A stretch of 64,000 bases of DNA. It comes from Paulinella micropora. Lineage: Eukaryota; Cercozoa; Imbricatea; Euglyphida; Paulinellidae. The notes beneath the pieces are model-generated. The model made no database searches and was not told where the DNA came from. It saw only the letters and a program-made list of their open reading frames with translations. Location: the NCBI GenBank assembly GCA_019918135.1, contig WBZZ01002117.1, forward strand, positions 1-64,000. The letters are read 5' to 3'. This document shows, in pieces, positions 19,501 through 29,573 of this stretch (position 1 is its first letter; the number at the start of each line of letters is the position of its first letter). The position numbers and the translations under genes are program-made.

Positions 19501-21659
19501 CGTGGGCTCTTGCCCCTCTTCGGGCGCGGTGGTCGGGGGCGCGGGTTGTGCGCGGAGCTGGCATGCAAAACACACCTGTACCCACCAAGCCTGTGCGTCG
19601 ATGACGATGCGAATCTTGTTGGCGGAGACTCTATCCGGAGGGCAATGGGGGCAGGGCAGCAGAAACACGTCGGTGCGGTGATACGCTGTGGCTGCCCGGG
19701 GCTTGGCCTGGCCCTCGCCGCGCACGGCAGCCGCCGCTTGGTCGGAGCCCTCCACGGGGTCGTTGCCTTTCCCCTCTGCCTCCCCCTCCTGCTCTTCTTC
19801 CTCCTCTTCCCCCTGCTCTGCCTCCTCTGGTTCAGAGCCCTCCTCTTGCTGTTGTTCGTGCAGGGGCTTCTTCTTTTCGATCACGGATCCCGCCAACTGG
19901 ATGTGTTCCAGCTGCGAGGTGACGCTCTCGGGCCAGCCCTCTTCCACCAGAAAGGTCTGGAGCTCAGTAAAAAGCGAGGAGGTGAGGTGAGGCAGAAGGT
20001 CGCGTGTCAGCGCCTCGCGCTCGGTGGGAGTGAGTTCCCGCCCTCTCGTGCTAGCGGGATCCGGTGCAGGGGCGCGATCTTCCGGCCCGAAGCTCGGTCT
20101 CTCGCCGCCGTCGTCCTCCTCGACGTCGTCGTCGTCGTGCGTGGGCCCGGCCTCGACGTCACTCGCAACTCCTTGCTCTTCTTCTTCTTCTCCTTCGGCG
20201 AGGGCGCGCGGCGGGTTGTTTGGTTCCAGCAGCAGCTGTCGTTGTTTCTGTTCGAGCCACGGATTGAACAGATTTCCCAGCAGCACGGTCCGCGAGCGAT
20301 CCGTCCATTCGTGAACTGCCGAGCAACTGTTTCCATGGCATCCGTAGAGAACCTGCCCCGCCGCACCTATAACTAAGTATGCATTGTTACTTTGGTGATA
20401 AATTTGGGTATTCACCAGGGTAGCAATGCTAGCGCTGTTACTAGCATTGTAATTTGGGTTCGTTGCCTTCGTTGTTGTTGGCGTCTCCGCAGCCGACGGA
20501 TTTCGTGCACGAGACACAGGCGACCTTTCCCGTTTCTCGATTTGGCCGTGTGCACGACAAAAAACTGTTTCCCTTCCTTGGCGTCCTTGCCGACGGACAA
20601 AGAAGAGGTGTCGTCTCCCCATTCCCTGAGCATGAGCTCGAGCTTGCGAAGTATGGGACTCAGGTGGCAGGAGATGACGGCGGGCGGCGGGCGGCGCGCG
20701 AGGCGGAGGCTGTTGCCACCCGGCGGCCTGGAACGCGCGGGAGCCGCGAGCTCGGCCGGCACACGCACGGTGTCGGGCCCGCGCGGAGAATGGCTGGGGC
20801 AGTGGACGACGAATTTCTCGAAACTGGGCAGAGGCGCGCCCACGCTGCCGGGCTGCAAGAGGTCGTCGATCTTCTGGGACCCAGGCACGCGCCAACATCG
20901 GTGGAGTGAGTACACACTAGGGTCCAGGATGCTGCCTGTGTTTTTGTTGTGTTTGTAGAGGTCCAGAGCAGCGTCGACGCACAGGCCAGCGGCGGCGGCG
21001 GTGGCCTGTTGCTGAACCAGCCATTTGTGTACAAAGGCTCCGGCGTGGTGCACCGACTCGAACACGATCCTAGGGAAGGCGACGTGGAACGAGTTCTTGA
21101 ACCAGACGGCCCCGCCTGGGGCGGACACGCAGAACCTGCCAAGATCGAGGGAATGCATTTCGTCGGCGCCCGCCGAGGCGAGCCCCAGACCCGCCAAAGC
21201 CGCGCCCACGAGCCTCTGCAGCGCCTGCAGACGTTCGTCGGAGCTGGGGTCTCGTCCGTTGCGAGAATACCATTCGAGGTCGAAATAGAGGCTACACTCA
21301 CCACGTATAATGACAAAGAAGCTGCGTCTCATTGCGTCGAACCACTTGTAGATTTCATGGTAAAAGGCATGTGCATCTGTGCAGGAACCAAACAAATGGC
21401 GCGTGTTGGCCCCCCGCCACTGGCTCGTAGCTTTCGGAGGTAGGTTCAGTTTGTAGAAGAACTGGTGCTGCAAAGCCGCGCCCCGGGCAAAGCAGGCCTC
21501 ACCGGGGGGGACAGAGTTGAACCCACCTGATTCCAAGAGCTGTATTGGCGCGGGCAGGTTGCGCGTGATCGTGACCACGCGAGGCGCGCGCCTGGCCAGT
21601 GCGGGCGTAGCGGGCGCGGGTGCTTGTGGCGGGGGCTCGTCAGCTACGGGGGCCTCCAT
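16519..21659 (-). pseudogene. AEP primase / origin-binding-protein (UL9-type) helicase, broken
   Basis: Read from 21659 down. An AEP primase core comes first, with CSLYFDLEWYSR (metal motif), WFKNSFHVAFP, and VYSLHRCWRVPGSQK (third motif). Next is a zinc segment (YGCHGNSCS) like the UL52 finger, a long acidic Glu-rich linker and another cysteine set (CPHCPPD, CFACQ). Then comes a helicase with Walker A APMGLGKSES, DExx motif VVLDESES and motif VI QMAGRVRHF. Near the end is FGKYRGKSL, the signature of the exonuclease-X C-terminal/DUF3820-like domain. Primase-helicase fusions of this order are the origin-binding proteins of Mimivirus-type viruses, which unwind and prime viral DNA. The region is not one open frame; about two or three breaks, or several adjacent genes. 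Start ATG at 21659 (MEAPVADEPP). Confidence 0.7.
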
Positions 21660-22539
21660 CCCCGGCAAAGTCCGGGGATTTATGTGCGTAGAGCGTTCGG
21701 GGAACAGAGGAGCTTTTCTTTTAAGAAGTAAGTAAGCTACAGACAGAGAGAAACTTTAAGGGGGGGGGGGGGAGGGAGGAAGAGAGGGAACAGAACAGGA
21801 CGAACAAGAGAAAAAGCGGGAGGGGGGGGGGGGATGTGCCCCTTTCCCCCTCCCCTGCTCTCTTCGTCGCCCCTTCCCCCTTTTCTCCTTTTGTAAGGGT
21901 TGGATTTCTAGTCCCAATCCGGATGTTTGCTCTTGAAGTTTTCAGTGCCAGACTTTTGTCGAAGCTTTAATTAAAAACTTGATTGTCACGTCTGATATGG
22001 TGTAACGTTTGAGCTGTAGCGCGGGCCGGCTGCGCGAAAGTCGGCCCAAAAAAAGAAAACTGCTGGGGGTTTTTCATTTTTTTGTGCTTTGGACTGGCTT
22101 GAGCGCAGCCAAGATTTGCGGAGACGACTGCATTTATATCTACCAACGTAAGAGGAAGTAAAAGTGGGCGGGCGGGGGCGGGCCCAAGGGGGGGGGGGGG
22201 GGGGGGGGGCGCCCCTCCTACCCCCGGAACTACAAGGCACCCCCCCCCCCATGGTCTCTTCTTCCGTCCTAGTCTTTCTACTATCGTGTCCCTTTTTTTT
22301 AGTAGCTTTCTTTAGTCTTGCTTGAAGTAAAGGAAAGAAAGGGAGAGATAGAGATGGGGGGGACGAGGGGAAAACGGAGGGAGGGGGGAGGGGGGGGGGG
22401 GGGGAGGGGCGGGGGGAGGCGCTAGGAAAAAAAAGCCCTTTGGGTGTTCAAGAGCTCCCCCCTCCCCTCATCAGAGGATACTTGTATAAGTAAAGACAAG
22501 AAAAGAAGTGTATCTTGTATAAAAAGTTCCCTCTGGGTC
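21660..22539. other. Gene-poor gap with G-tracts
   Basis: Contains G-runs at 21761-21772 and 21821-21832, C/T blocks near 21840-21890, a G-run/C-run palindrome at 22190-22217 and another G-tract at 22380-22412. Between them is AT-richer sequence. The open frames that cross it are low in complexity. I see no gene. The promoters of the primase-helicase region (minus) and of the mucin gene (plus) must lie here. Confidence 0.7.
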
Positions 22540-23769
22540 ATGGGATATTGGTTTGTTGTACTGGCGCTGACGGCCTGGCAGGGGCTGAGCGAGTCCCAGG
22601 TCGTTTCCACGAACGTGGGGAGCTCGTCGACGACGACGGCGGTGCCCAAGCCCGTCGAGACGGAGTCCGAGTCGAATCCCCCGCGCAGCAGTACGCCTGT
22701 CGCGCCGGGCTCGGAGCAAACCCTTGGAGTGACGGCGGCGACGCCCGAGCCCAGACCTCGGCCCCGCACGACGACGACGCCCGAGCCCAGACCTCGGCCC
22801 CGCACGACGACTCCACCCTCAACAAACGATGAGGAATTAAACGAGACGCGCGCTAACAGAGCTACTACAGAAAGACCCTCTGCTACCCGCCCAAGCACCC
22901 CGCGGCCCCGCACGACGACGACGCCCGAGCCCAGACCTCGGCCCCGCACGACGAGCCCGCCCTCAACACACGATGAGGAATCAAACGAGACGGAGACAAC
23001 GCTAGCAAACGAAACAGAAAACAATCCGTTCAATCGCTCGGATTGGCCCCCGTCCAGACGCAACCCCCGCGCTAACAGAACTACTACAGAAAGACCCTCG
23101 GCTACCCGGCCAAGCACCCCGCAAGCCACAAGGCCTGCTGTGAACAACGAAACCTCAAGCCCCCGTACGTCGACTCCGCCACGAACCTCATCCACGACCC
23201 AACAACCCCGTACGTCGACTCCGCCACGAACCTCATCCACGACCCAACAACCCCGTACGTCGACTCCGCCGCGAACCTCGTCCACCACCCAGCGGCCCCG
23301 TACGACGACGACCCCGCCCCGCAACGAGCAGGCCACCGGCGCGTCCGCCTCGAGCACCACCCCGCGGCCCCCTGTGCCGACCACCGGTGCGTCTGCCTCA
23401 AGCACCACCCCGCGACCCCCTGTGCCGACCACGGGCGCGTCTGCCTCGAGCACCACCCCGCGGCCCCCTGTGCCGACCACCGGCGCGTCGTCCGCCTCGA
23501 GTACCACCCCGCGACCCCCTGTGCCGACCACCGGCGTGTCGTCCGCCTCGAGTACCACCCCGCGACCCCCTGTGCCGACCACCGGTGCGTCTGCCTCGAG
23601 CACCACCCCGCGGCCCCCTGTGCCGACCACGGGCGCGTCTGCCTCGAGCACCACCCCGCGACCCCCTGTACCGACCACGGGCGCGTCGTCCGCCTCAAGC
23701 ACCACCCCGCGGCCCCCCGCCCCGACCAGCGGCTCGACTCTGGCAGGATCTCCGGCAGGTGCTGGTTAA
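22540..23769 (+). CDS. Secreted mucin-like Thr/Ser/Pro-rich protein
   Basis: About 409 residues. The start at 22540 gives a good signal peptide (MGYWFVVLALTAWQGLSESQ). The rest is almost wholly Thr, Ser, Pro and Arg: blocks of TPEPRPRPRTT, three TPPRTSSTTQ units and eight tandem units of 16-17 residues around TGASASSTTPRPPVPT. Four or five NxT/S sequons (NET, NRS, NRT) are present. Such proteins are densely O-glycosylated and extended. In a virus this would sit on the envelope or be shed by the infected cell; no membrane anchor is seen at the C-terminus. Strong composition explains the long open frames on the opposite strand. Confidence 0.8.
   Translation: MGYWFVVLALTAWQGLSESQVVSTNVGSSSTTTAVPKPVETESESNPPRSSTPVAPGSEQTLGVTAATPEPRPRPRTTTTPEPRPRPRTTTPPSTNDEELNETRANRATTERPSATRPSTPRPRTTTTPEPRPRPRTTSPPSTHDEESNETETTLANETENNPFNRSDWPPSRRNPRANRTTTERPSATRPSTPQATRPAVNNETSSPRTSTPPRTSSTTQQPRTSTPPRTSSTTQQPRTSTPPRTSSTTQRPRTTTTPPRNEQATGASASSTTPRPPVPTTGASASSTTPRPPVPTTGASASSTTPRPPVPTTGASSASSTTPRPPVPTTGVSSASSTTPRPPVPTTGASASSTTPRPPVPTTGASASSTTPRPPVPTTGASSASSTTPRPPAPTSGSTLAGSPAGAG
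23335..23728 (+). repeat. Eight tandem 48/51-bp units inside the mucin gene
   Basis: The units encode TGASASSTTPRPPVPT or the 17-residue form with an extra Ser. Units are nearly identical at DNA level, so copy number can be expected to vary. A shorter set of three 45-bp units precedes it at about 23165-23300. Confidence 0.9.
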
Positions 23770-23772
23770 GAA

Positions 23773-23945
23773 GTGTGTGTGTGTGTGTGTGTGTCCCTCT
23801 GTGCGCGCATGTAGAAGAAGAGGGGGGGGGGGGGAAGAGAGAGAGTAACAAGTAAGCCCCCCCCCCCTCCCCCCACACGATGATGATGCTGAGAGCGCCG
23901 GGGGAGTGAAGGGGGGGGGGGGGAGTGGAAGGGGGAGGGGGGTGT
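23773..23945. repeat. (GT)n and G/C tracts
   Basis: A (GT)n array at 23774-23793 right after the mucin stop, then G-runs, a C-run near 23857-23872 and further G-tracts to 23942. Fills most of the gap before the membrane protein gene. Confidence 0.85.
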
Positions 23946-24058
23946 GAGGGAGGGGATTGAGCGCAAAAGCTTTTTTCTTATGATTAAAAAAAGGACTTTA
24001 GGCGCTGTGCCGTTAAGCTTTAATACTTTTTTAAGAAAAAGCAGGGAGCCCTGGGAAC

Positions 24059-25462
24059 ATGTGCAACGCATGGGAGCAAGCAGGAATCTGTTTATTGTGG
24101 CTACTGATAGCGGTGTGCCAACTATCCTTGCCTGTGCTACACGCATTCGTCTTTTGGGGCGGGCAGGGGGCGAACCCAAGTTGGTGGGAGGCGGATTCGA
24201 GTCAGAGCCTGGCAGAGCTTTGCAGGGCAGGTTTTGCGGTGTACTTTTACCTGGCTGAGTGTGTATTTATTCTGTGTGTTATTCTGGGCGCGTTGTGTTT
24301 TTTGTACGGGCTGCCTATCAGAGTGTGCCCGGACTTGATATTCGAATGCATTTATCAAGCTCACAAGAAAAAAAAGCGGGCGGTACAGTACGCCCCTCAC
24401 GCCTTACGGGCCTTTTACAACCTAGCGTGGCTGGTTTGGTTGTACGCAGCCGGTGTGTTTATATCCACTACCTACCTAGAAAGTAAAAGTCTGGACTCTC
24501 TGTATCACTTGCGGTATCAACAGTGGATCAGAGATTATGCAAGACAGACCTCTCTGTTCTGGACTACGTGGTCTACGTGTCTGCTTTTGTGTTTGGATGT
24601 TTTGTTGTGTTTTTCGGCTTACTGTTCAATCTACAGCTTAAGCAGAGGCTTTGTCACTGTCAACGACGAAAAATTTGCCGTTCATATGAATGTAGGTGTG
24701 TGGCTAGTTGTTCTAATTAGTCTTTTAGTAACGCAAGCCCTTGCGGGGTGGTTAGGCTTATCATTCCAAAACCACTATCCGAGGATTCTAGCAGGTGCTG
24801 CTGACTTGAAATACGCGCTGAGTCCTGTCTGTCTCGAGCAGAGCCAGCCGGTCCTAGAAGTTTGGGGACCTCTTTTCCGGGAAGCCTGGCTGCACGAGGG
24901 TCTTAAAATGGATGTTGCAATGTTCGTAGCAGCTCTTCTGATTTTTGCGGCTAGGCATACACTGCTAAGCCTTGGAAATCCATACAAAAATGAACCCAAT
25001 TTGGTAAACGACGAGAGCTCGGCCTGGAGCGGAGCCAAAAGGAGATTTCTGGAACGGTACTCAGAGGAAAGCGTCGTTTTGCAAGTACTTGCGCTGGTGA
25101 TTTTCCCCATGGTTAATTTGTGTGTGTTGGGCGCCGCGGTCATGAGTAGCGTTCTGGCCTCGCTGAACTTGGCGCTGGGTTTTGTGCAACTTTGTTTACT
25201 GGCAGTTTTGCAGCTGGACCTGTACCGGTCAGTTTTGCGCTTCGAGACCATAAAGGTAGAAAACCCCCCGGGGATCAGGCGCCCGTGCCTTTCTAATCTT
25301 TACCCCTTTTTTAACACTGAATCAGTGTCGTCCAAGCAGATAAAATACACGACAATCTCGTCCGCGCGGGAAAGAAGAACGAGGGGAGTCTCATCATCAG
25401 TGACAAACCCAGCGGAGAACGTCGAGGGTCAAGACAAAACAACAGACGGGGGAAGTCTCTGA
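24059..25462 (+). CDS. Multi-pass membrane protein, unknown
   Basis: 467 residues with about eight hydrophobic segments: near residues 10-30, 60-90, 120-140, 165-190, 210-235, 285-305, 340-365 and 370-390. A basic loop (HKKKKR) follows the first pair. The C-terminal 70 residues are hydrophilic and Ser/Thr-rich, probably a cytosolic tail. The layout, long and without obvious pore or enzyme motifs, suggests a transporter-like or receptor-like protein, but I recognise no family. The 3' end overlaps the convergent gene at 25397 by 66 bases. Confidence 0.7.
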   Translation: MCNAWEQAGICLLWLLIAVCQLSLPVLHAFVFWGGQGANPSWWEADSSQSLAELCRAGFAVYFYLAECVFILCVILGALCFLYGLPIRVCPDLIFECIYQAHKKKKRAVQYAPHALRAFYNLAWLVWLYAAGVFISTTYLESKSLDSLYHLRYQQWIRDYARQTSLFWTTWSTCLLLCLDVLLCFSAYCSIYSLSRGFVTVNDEKFAVHMNVGVWLVVLISLLVTQALAGWLGLSFQNHYPRILAGAADLKYALSPVCLEQSQPVLEVWGPLFREAWLHEGLKMDVAMFVAALLIFAARHTLLSLGNPYKNEPNLVNDESSAWSGAKRRFLERYSEESVVLQVLALVIFPMVNLCVLGAAVMSSVLASLNLALGFVQLCLLAVLQLDLYRSVLRFETIKVENPPGIRRPCLSNLYPFFNTESVSSKQIKYTTISSARERRTRGVSSSVTNPAENVEGQDKTTDGGSL

Positions 25463-26374
25463 GGAAAGGGTGGGGGTGGTAGCGCTGCTATCGCCGTCGG
25501 ATGTTAGCTGGCTAGTGCTGGTGCCGGCGACCTTGGGGCACGGGACGACATCATAGTACGTGACATTCAAGCAAACTCGTCCGTCTGGAGTTACCTCCAG
25601 CCTCTCCCAGTGTATGACAGCGGGAGGCAGGCTCGCCTCGGCCGGCCGGTAAGGGCAGCCGAGCGCTGTAGGCGGACATGGACAACAGACGTTTTGCACG
25701 GGACGCCATCCCGCGGGTATCTCAAACAAGACGCACAGGGCCTTGACCACGCTCCCGGCAGGGGAGGCATGGGGCAGGCGCGTGAGCTCCCAGCGCATCC
25801 GCTCCCTGCCGATAACTACGCGTCCCTCCAGCATACACAAGGAACCTAGCCGGCGGCATGTCACGTTTTCCCCTCGGTGTCCCCAACGATCGAACTCTGC
25901 CGGGCCAAAGCTCAGCGAACGCGGCGTGGTGAGGGCTTGCACGGTGCTTGTCAGCTTGGCAACTTGGTAGCGCAGCAGCGCCAATTCCTGGTCACGTCCC
26001 TCCAGGGCCAGGGGCAGGAGCCGCAGCTTGTAGCTAGGCCCCGTGATGCTCAACGAGGATAGGCAGACTTGAAGCGGAGCGGTATCTACCTGGAGCGCTT
26101 GGCAGAGTTGTTGCTCGTCGGTGAATCCGGCAGGCGATTCTAGACTTACCTCAAAACACCCCCCCGATAGAATGAAAGCACTGCCGCGGACGGACACTGG
26201 TTCGAGCGCTAAGTCGAGCTGCAGCCACCCTTCGGCGCCGTGCCGTTCTTGTACCAAGTTTAAGATGACGCGCTTGTGCTCCTGCTCCTGTGTGCGCCTT
26301 TTTTTGCGCGGAGGTCCTCCCTCGTTGTCGGCCTCAGCAGCAGGGCGGGGCGCGGTGGAGGGCTTCGCACCCAT
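25397..26374 (-). CDS. Unknown protein with basic N-terminus
   Basis: 325 residues from the Met at 26374 (MGAKPSTAP). GPPRKKRRTQEQEHKR near the N-terminus looks like a nuclear localisation signal. The middle is beta-rich, followed by a short coiled-coil-like helix (ELALLRYQVAKLTSTVQAL) and a second beta-rich domain with several Cys. The helix before a beta-rich C-terminal domain recalls trimeric fibre-like proteins, but that is only an impression. The tail overlaps the membrane protein gene. Confidence 0.6.
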   Translation of the reverse strand: MGAKPSTAPRPAAEADNEGGPPRKKRRTQEQEHKRVILNLVQERHGAEGWLQLDLALEPVSVRGSAFILSGGCFEVSLESPAGFTDEQQLCQALQVDTAPLQVCLSSLSITGPSYKLRLLPLALEGRDQELALLRYQVAKLTSTVQALTTPRSLSFGPAEFDRWGHRGENVTCRRLGSLCMLEGRVVIGRERMRWELTRLPHASPAGSVVKALCVLFEIPAGWRPVQNVCCPCPPTALGCPYRPAEASLPPAVIHWERLEVTPDGRVCLNVTYYDVVPCPKVAGTSTSQLTSDGDSSATTPTLSSETSPVCCFVLTLDVLRWVCH

Positions 26375-26395
26375 GCTATAAAAGAGAAAAATACG

Positions 26396-26482
26396 AGACA
26401 ACCGCGGGGAGGGGGTTGGGGGGGGAAGAGAGAGAGAAAGGGAAAGGGAAAGAGACAGGGAAAGGGAAAGGGGGGGGGGGGG
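26396..26482. repeat. Purine tract with G-run
   Basis: GA-rich and GGGAAA blocks ending in a run of about 14 G, in the gap between two divergent genes. Confidence 0.85.
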
Positions 26483-26544
26483 GTGCCCGCCCAGGAGCGT
26501 GCGCGCAAAAAAGCCCCTGGCGGGGCAAAGAAAAGGACAGACAC

Positions 26545-27012
26545 ATGGTAGACGCCGGGGACAACCACCGCCGCGCGGGTGAGAACTGGCGCAGAGGCTC
26601 CTATTTGCCCAGCACCCGCGCCGCCGAGGGGCCGAAGCCAGTGCAGCCGGGCGTGCTTGCCCTCGGCACTGCTGCCGCTACTATTACTACCACTGCTGCT
26701 GCTACCGCTATTGCGACGACGACGACAACGATGGACGGCAGCCCCTGCAGACCCACTACAGATGCAAGCACTGGAAGTAGCGCGGAGCCACCAGGAAGGG
26801 GGAACCTAAACCCTGATACAGACTTTCATAGATTAGTAAATTTATTGGAAGAACTTTTACAGAGGCTGGGCAAGCTAGAGGCGACGCTCTGCAAGCTCAA
26901 GGCCGAGGAGCCTTTGCAAAGCAATTTGCAAAGCCGCATAGAAGAGCTGGAGAGCAAGCTGGAGAGCAAGCTGGCGGGTCTGCAGGGGGATTCCCTGGGC
27001 TTTCACTTTTAA
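26545..27012 (+). CDS. Short protein with Ala/Thr-rich N-half and C-terminal coiled coil
   Basis: 155 residues from the ATG at 26545. Residues 45-65 are Ala/Thr repeats encoded by CTG/ACT-like triplets. The C-terminal 60 residues form a clear heptad coiled coil (LVNLLEELLQRLGKLEATL, then ESKLESKLAGL). It probably oligomerises; no enzymatic motif. The stop overlaps the end of the convergent nuclease gene by a few bases. Confidence 0.6.
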   Translation: MVDAGDNHRRAGENWRRGSYLPSTRAAEGPKPVQPGVLALGTAAATITTTAAATAIATTTTTMDGSPCRPTTDASTGSSAEPPGRGNLNPDTDFHRLVNLLEELLQRLGKLEATLCKLKAEEPLQSNLQSRIEELESKLESKLAGLQGDSLGFHF

Positions 27013-28145
27013 TCGCTTGCTAGCTGCAAGACTTTATCCCGGGATCCGACACCCGAGGTTCCGCACAGGGGGAGAGCCCCAGCTTGGAGGCGAAGAGAGG
27101 TTTTGCTTAACAACTGGGTCTTGAGCGCGGGCCAGCCCGCGATCCAAGCGGCGTTGAGCTCCATGCCTGCCAGCCCCGGCTCTTCGCTCAGTAGTCCGAG
27201 GTAGCAGAGGTAGGTTTGGATCTTCTTGGCGCCCGCTGCTGTCAGTCCCTGCTCTTTGTTTTCCGCGGCCTCCTGCTGTAAGATAGAACTGATTTCCTTG
27301 GCGTAACAAAGCCCCAGGTGGTGCCGCCGGATCGCTAAGCACTGCAGAGCCTTTTTCTTCCTGTCCGGCACTTGTTCAAAATAAAAGTTGTTTTGTCTGG
27401 GATGGAATACGGCCAGAAACATGCCCAGGACTGGGCGCCCGGTCTGCCTTTCCGCGAGTATCCGGTAGAAATTGAGTTGCATAGTATACTTGTGGAAGTT
27501 GGCGTTGGGCAGATCTGCGCAGACCCTGAAACCCGTCTCACCGGCCCGGTAGGGTGTTTTGCGCAACTGCTTGCTGCGTTTCCAGTCCACTAGGTAGAGA
27601 CCCCCGCTGCGCGGGCAGAGATAGAGCATGTCGCAGGAGCCCACGACCAGGTACTTGCGGGACAGGAGGTACAGCTCTGGGCGCCAGGGCAGCCAGCCCT
27701 TGGCAAGTACGATGCTCTCGTGAAAACGATGGAATTGAACGAACTCAGCGCCCAGCCTCTCGGGCAGCAGGGCCGGCACCGCGGGAATTACGTCGTTGTA
27801 GAAGCTCTCAATGTAGGCGTGTAGGCGGGTGCCGTCGTCCCGCGCCGCGTCCCATTCGGCCGCAATCTCTTCCTCCGAGCGCCTTTGTTTGCTGGCCAGG
27901 ACACGGAGCAGGGTCTCGCGCGGAAACTCGGGAAAGAATGAACTCAGCAGAGATGAGACGCTGCCAGGCAAGGGCAACCATTGCTTGCTATCTACCCGCA
28001 GTTTGTACAAGTGGGGCCCCGCCTCGAACACCACCTCGCCATCCGTAGGCAGAGGGTGCAGTCTAGCGAGCACGTCGCACTCCGCTTTGTTTTTTTCCAA
28101 AAACACCTCTAGCTGCTTTAGGCTCGGCGTAGCTGCTGTCATCAT
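27009..28145 (-). CDS. PD-(D/E)XK superfamily nuclease
   Basis: 378 residues. The N-terminal helical part has SVSSLLSSFF and a DDGTRLHAYIE motif (GTxxH). It is followed by a conserved Glu (RPELYLLS), then VGSCDMLYL and LYLVDWKRSK, and lastly QLNFYRIL. This order (GTxH helix, E, GxxDxL, DxK, QxxxY) is the active-site plan of Cas4/RecB-type exonucleases of the PD-(D/E)XK fold; Asp of CDML and Asp-x-Lys of VDWK would bind the metal. Viral members process DNA ends in recombination or packaging. The start is ATG-ATG at 28145. Confidence 0.75.
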   Translation of the reverse strand: MMTAATPSLKQLEVFLEKNKAECDVLARLHPLPTDGEVVFEAGPHLYKLRVDSKQWLPLPGSVSSLLSSFFPEFPRETLLRVLASKQRRSEEEIAAEWDAARDDGTRLHAYIESFYNDVIPAVPALLPERLGAEFVQFHRFHESIVLAKGWLPWRPELYLLSRKYLVVGSCDMLYLCPRSGGLYLVDWKRSKQLRKTPYRAGETGFRVCADLPNANFHKYTMQLNFYRILAERQTGRPVLGMFLAVFHPRQNNFYFEQVPDRKKKALQCLAIRRHHLGLCYAKEISSILQQEAAENKEQGLTAAGAKKIQTYLCYLGLLSEEPGLAGMELNAAWIAGWPALKTQLLSKTSLRLQAGALPLCGTSGVGSRDKVLQLASD

Positions 28146-28176
28146 ACTCCTCCTCCCCCTATCTCTTTTTTCTCTC

Positions 28177-28207
<31 letters not shown>

Positions 28208-28470
28208 AAGAGAAAAGGAGAAAAAGAGGGGGGGGTGCTCCTTCCCCCCCCCCCCCCCCCTCTCCCTTCCCCCCTTCTCCCCCCGGGGGGGCAAGCCCCC
28301 CGAGCCTCCCCTTGCTACTTTTTCAGCCCGCGGCAGCGGGCTGCATGCTCATGGCAACAAAGAATTAATAAACCAAAATATAGGGGGGATTTCAGAGGCA
28401 GTGCCAAGCCCTCTTGGCTTTAAAAGAGAAAGAGAGAGAAAGAAAGAAAGGGGAAGGTCTGGCCGTAACA
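28146..28470. repeat. Gap with purine/pyrimidine hairpin
   Basis: A (GA)n tract at 28183-28228 with a G-run is followed by TGCTCC and a C-run of about 18. Farther on there is a second small palindrome, CCCCCCGGGGGGGCAAGCCCCCCG, near 28277-28301. No gene seen; both flanking genes start here and point away from each other. Confidence 0.8.
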
Positions 28471-28896
28471 ATGATTGAGATGAATTCATTGCGCGTAGCC
28501 GAGTGGTTGTTTAAAGTCGAGGGCTACTTGAATGACAAAGCGGCGGCAGCTTTTTCTCCGCTGATGATGTTTAGCAGCCTGCCCGGCCTGCACAACTTTA
28601 CTTCAAACTACATCGGGTGGCTTTTGGTCCTGTTATTTCTGGGGCTCGTGCTGGCAACTGCCAGAGCATGCGTTCGCCGCACAAGGCCCCCAAACCAGCC
28701 GCTGCTTGCTACAGAGTGCCCAAACCCCGCCGCTAGCGACCTTGTGTGGTCTACGAAAAAAACAGAGTTTAATGATCTAAGCTGCGAGCCCTTTGGCAAG
28801 CACCCCTACTGGGACGACAGAAGCATCAAGTGGGCTCGTCTCGCGCGTGATAGTACCGACGGCCTCTCTAGATTGTTGCACGACTTGTACGAGTAA
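28471..28896 (+). CDS. Single-pass membrane protein, unknown
   Basis: 141 residues from MIEMNSLRV. One strong transmembrane segment (YIGWLLVLLFLGLVLATA) at residues 48-66 is followed by a basic stop-transfer patch (RRTRPP), so the N-terminus is probably outside. The tail is hydrophilic, with WSTKKTEF and PYWDDRSIKWARL. Unknown family. The stop overlaps the end of the convergent gene. Confidence 0.65.
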   Translation: MIEMNSLRVAEWLFKVEGYLNDKAAAAFSPLMMFSSLPGLHNFTSNYIGWLLVLLFLGLVLATARACVRRTRPPNQPLLATECPNPAASDLVWSTKKTEFNDLSCEPFGKHPYWDDRSIKWARLARDSTDGLSRLLHDLYE

Positions 28897-29573
28897 ATTT
28901 CTGCGCAAGCGCTAGGCACTGCTGGGTCTTTAACTGGAGCTCCCGCAGCTCGCCCAGGGCGGGCGTAATGTGCGAGTCTAAGGAAGGATGGTATGCCGGC
29001 TCGCCGTACAGGTAGTAGGTAAACTCCCGTGTCGCCGGGCGTGGTGTGCTGCTGCTACCAAGCTGCGCCGTGGTGGTGTCCGGCAAGGGCGGGCTCTGTC
29101 TTCCGTGGTGGTCTTCCGTGGTGGTGTCCGGCAAGGGCGGGCTCTGTCTGTCCCCGCCGCTGCCGTCGTCGTCCTCGTCGTCATAAAAACCCCCCGCGAC
29201 GGGGGGCTCCGTCTCCTGCATAGACCAGATGGGCCGCGGGGCCACTCGGGTAGGAGGGCTCAGTTGCCATGTGTTGGATAGTCGCGTGACTACTTCTCCC
29301 AGGGTGGCGCCAGATTGGCACAACTGTCGTACGCCTTCTTTCCACTGACGATAAAATGCCTCGCGGGGGCCCGCTCAGGCCGATGACCGTGTAACCTTGC
29401 TTGGCCCAAGAAACACGCTGTTCCAGCATGGCCTTTTCGCCAAAGCCTATGGGTTTGCCCGGCGCCGCATATTTGCTCCCCACCAGAAGACTAGAGCTGC
29501 CCCGCCGTTGGAACAAACGGAGCTGCCGCTCCTGGATGGAAACCTGCAGTTCTTTGCTCTTGGGGGTCGCCAC
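28868..29573 (-). pseudogene. Unknown gene with a small internal repeat (broken)
   Basis: The N-terminal part starts at MATPKSKELQVSIQERQLRL and looks folded (GYTVIGLSGPP). The C-terminal part has an acidic DDEDDDG stretch, two copies of RQSPPLPDTTT and an amphipathic end helix. The coding signal is spread over two frames, about one break. No family recognised. It is convergent with the single-pass membrane protein gene. Confidence 0.45.

Noticed and set aside
22422-23878. Long minus-strand frames opposite the mucin gene
   Set aside because: Mirror of the Thr/Pro repeats on plus, with no signal peptide or domain; the plus frame has both signal peptide and sequons.
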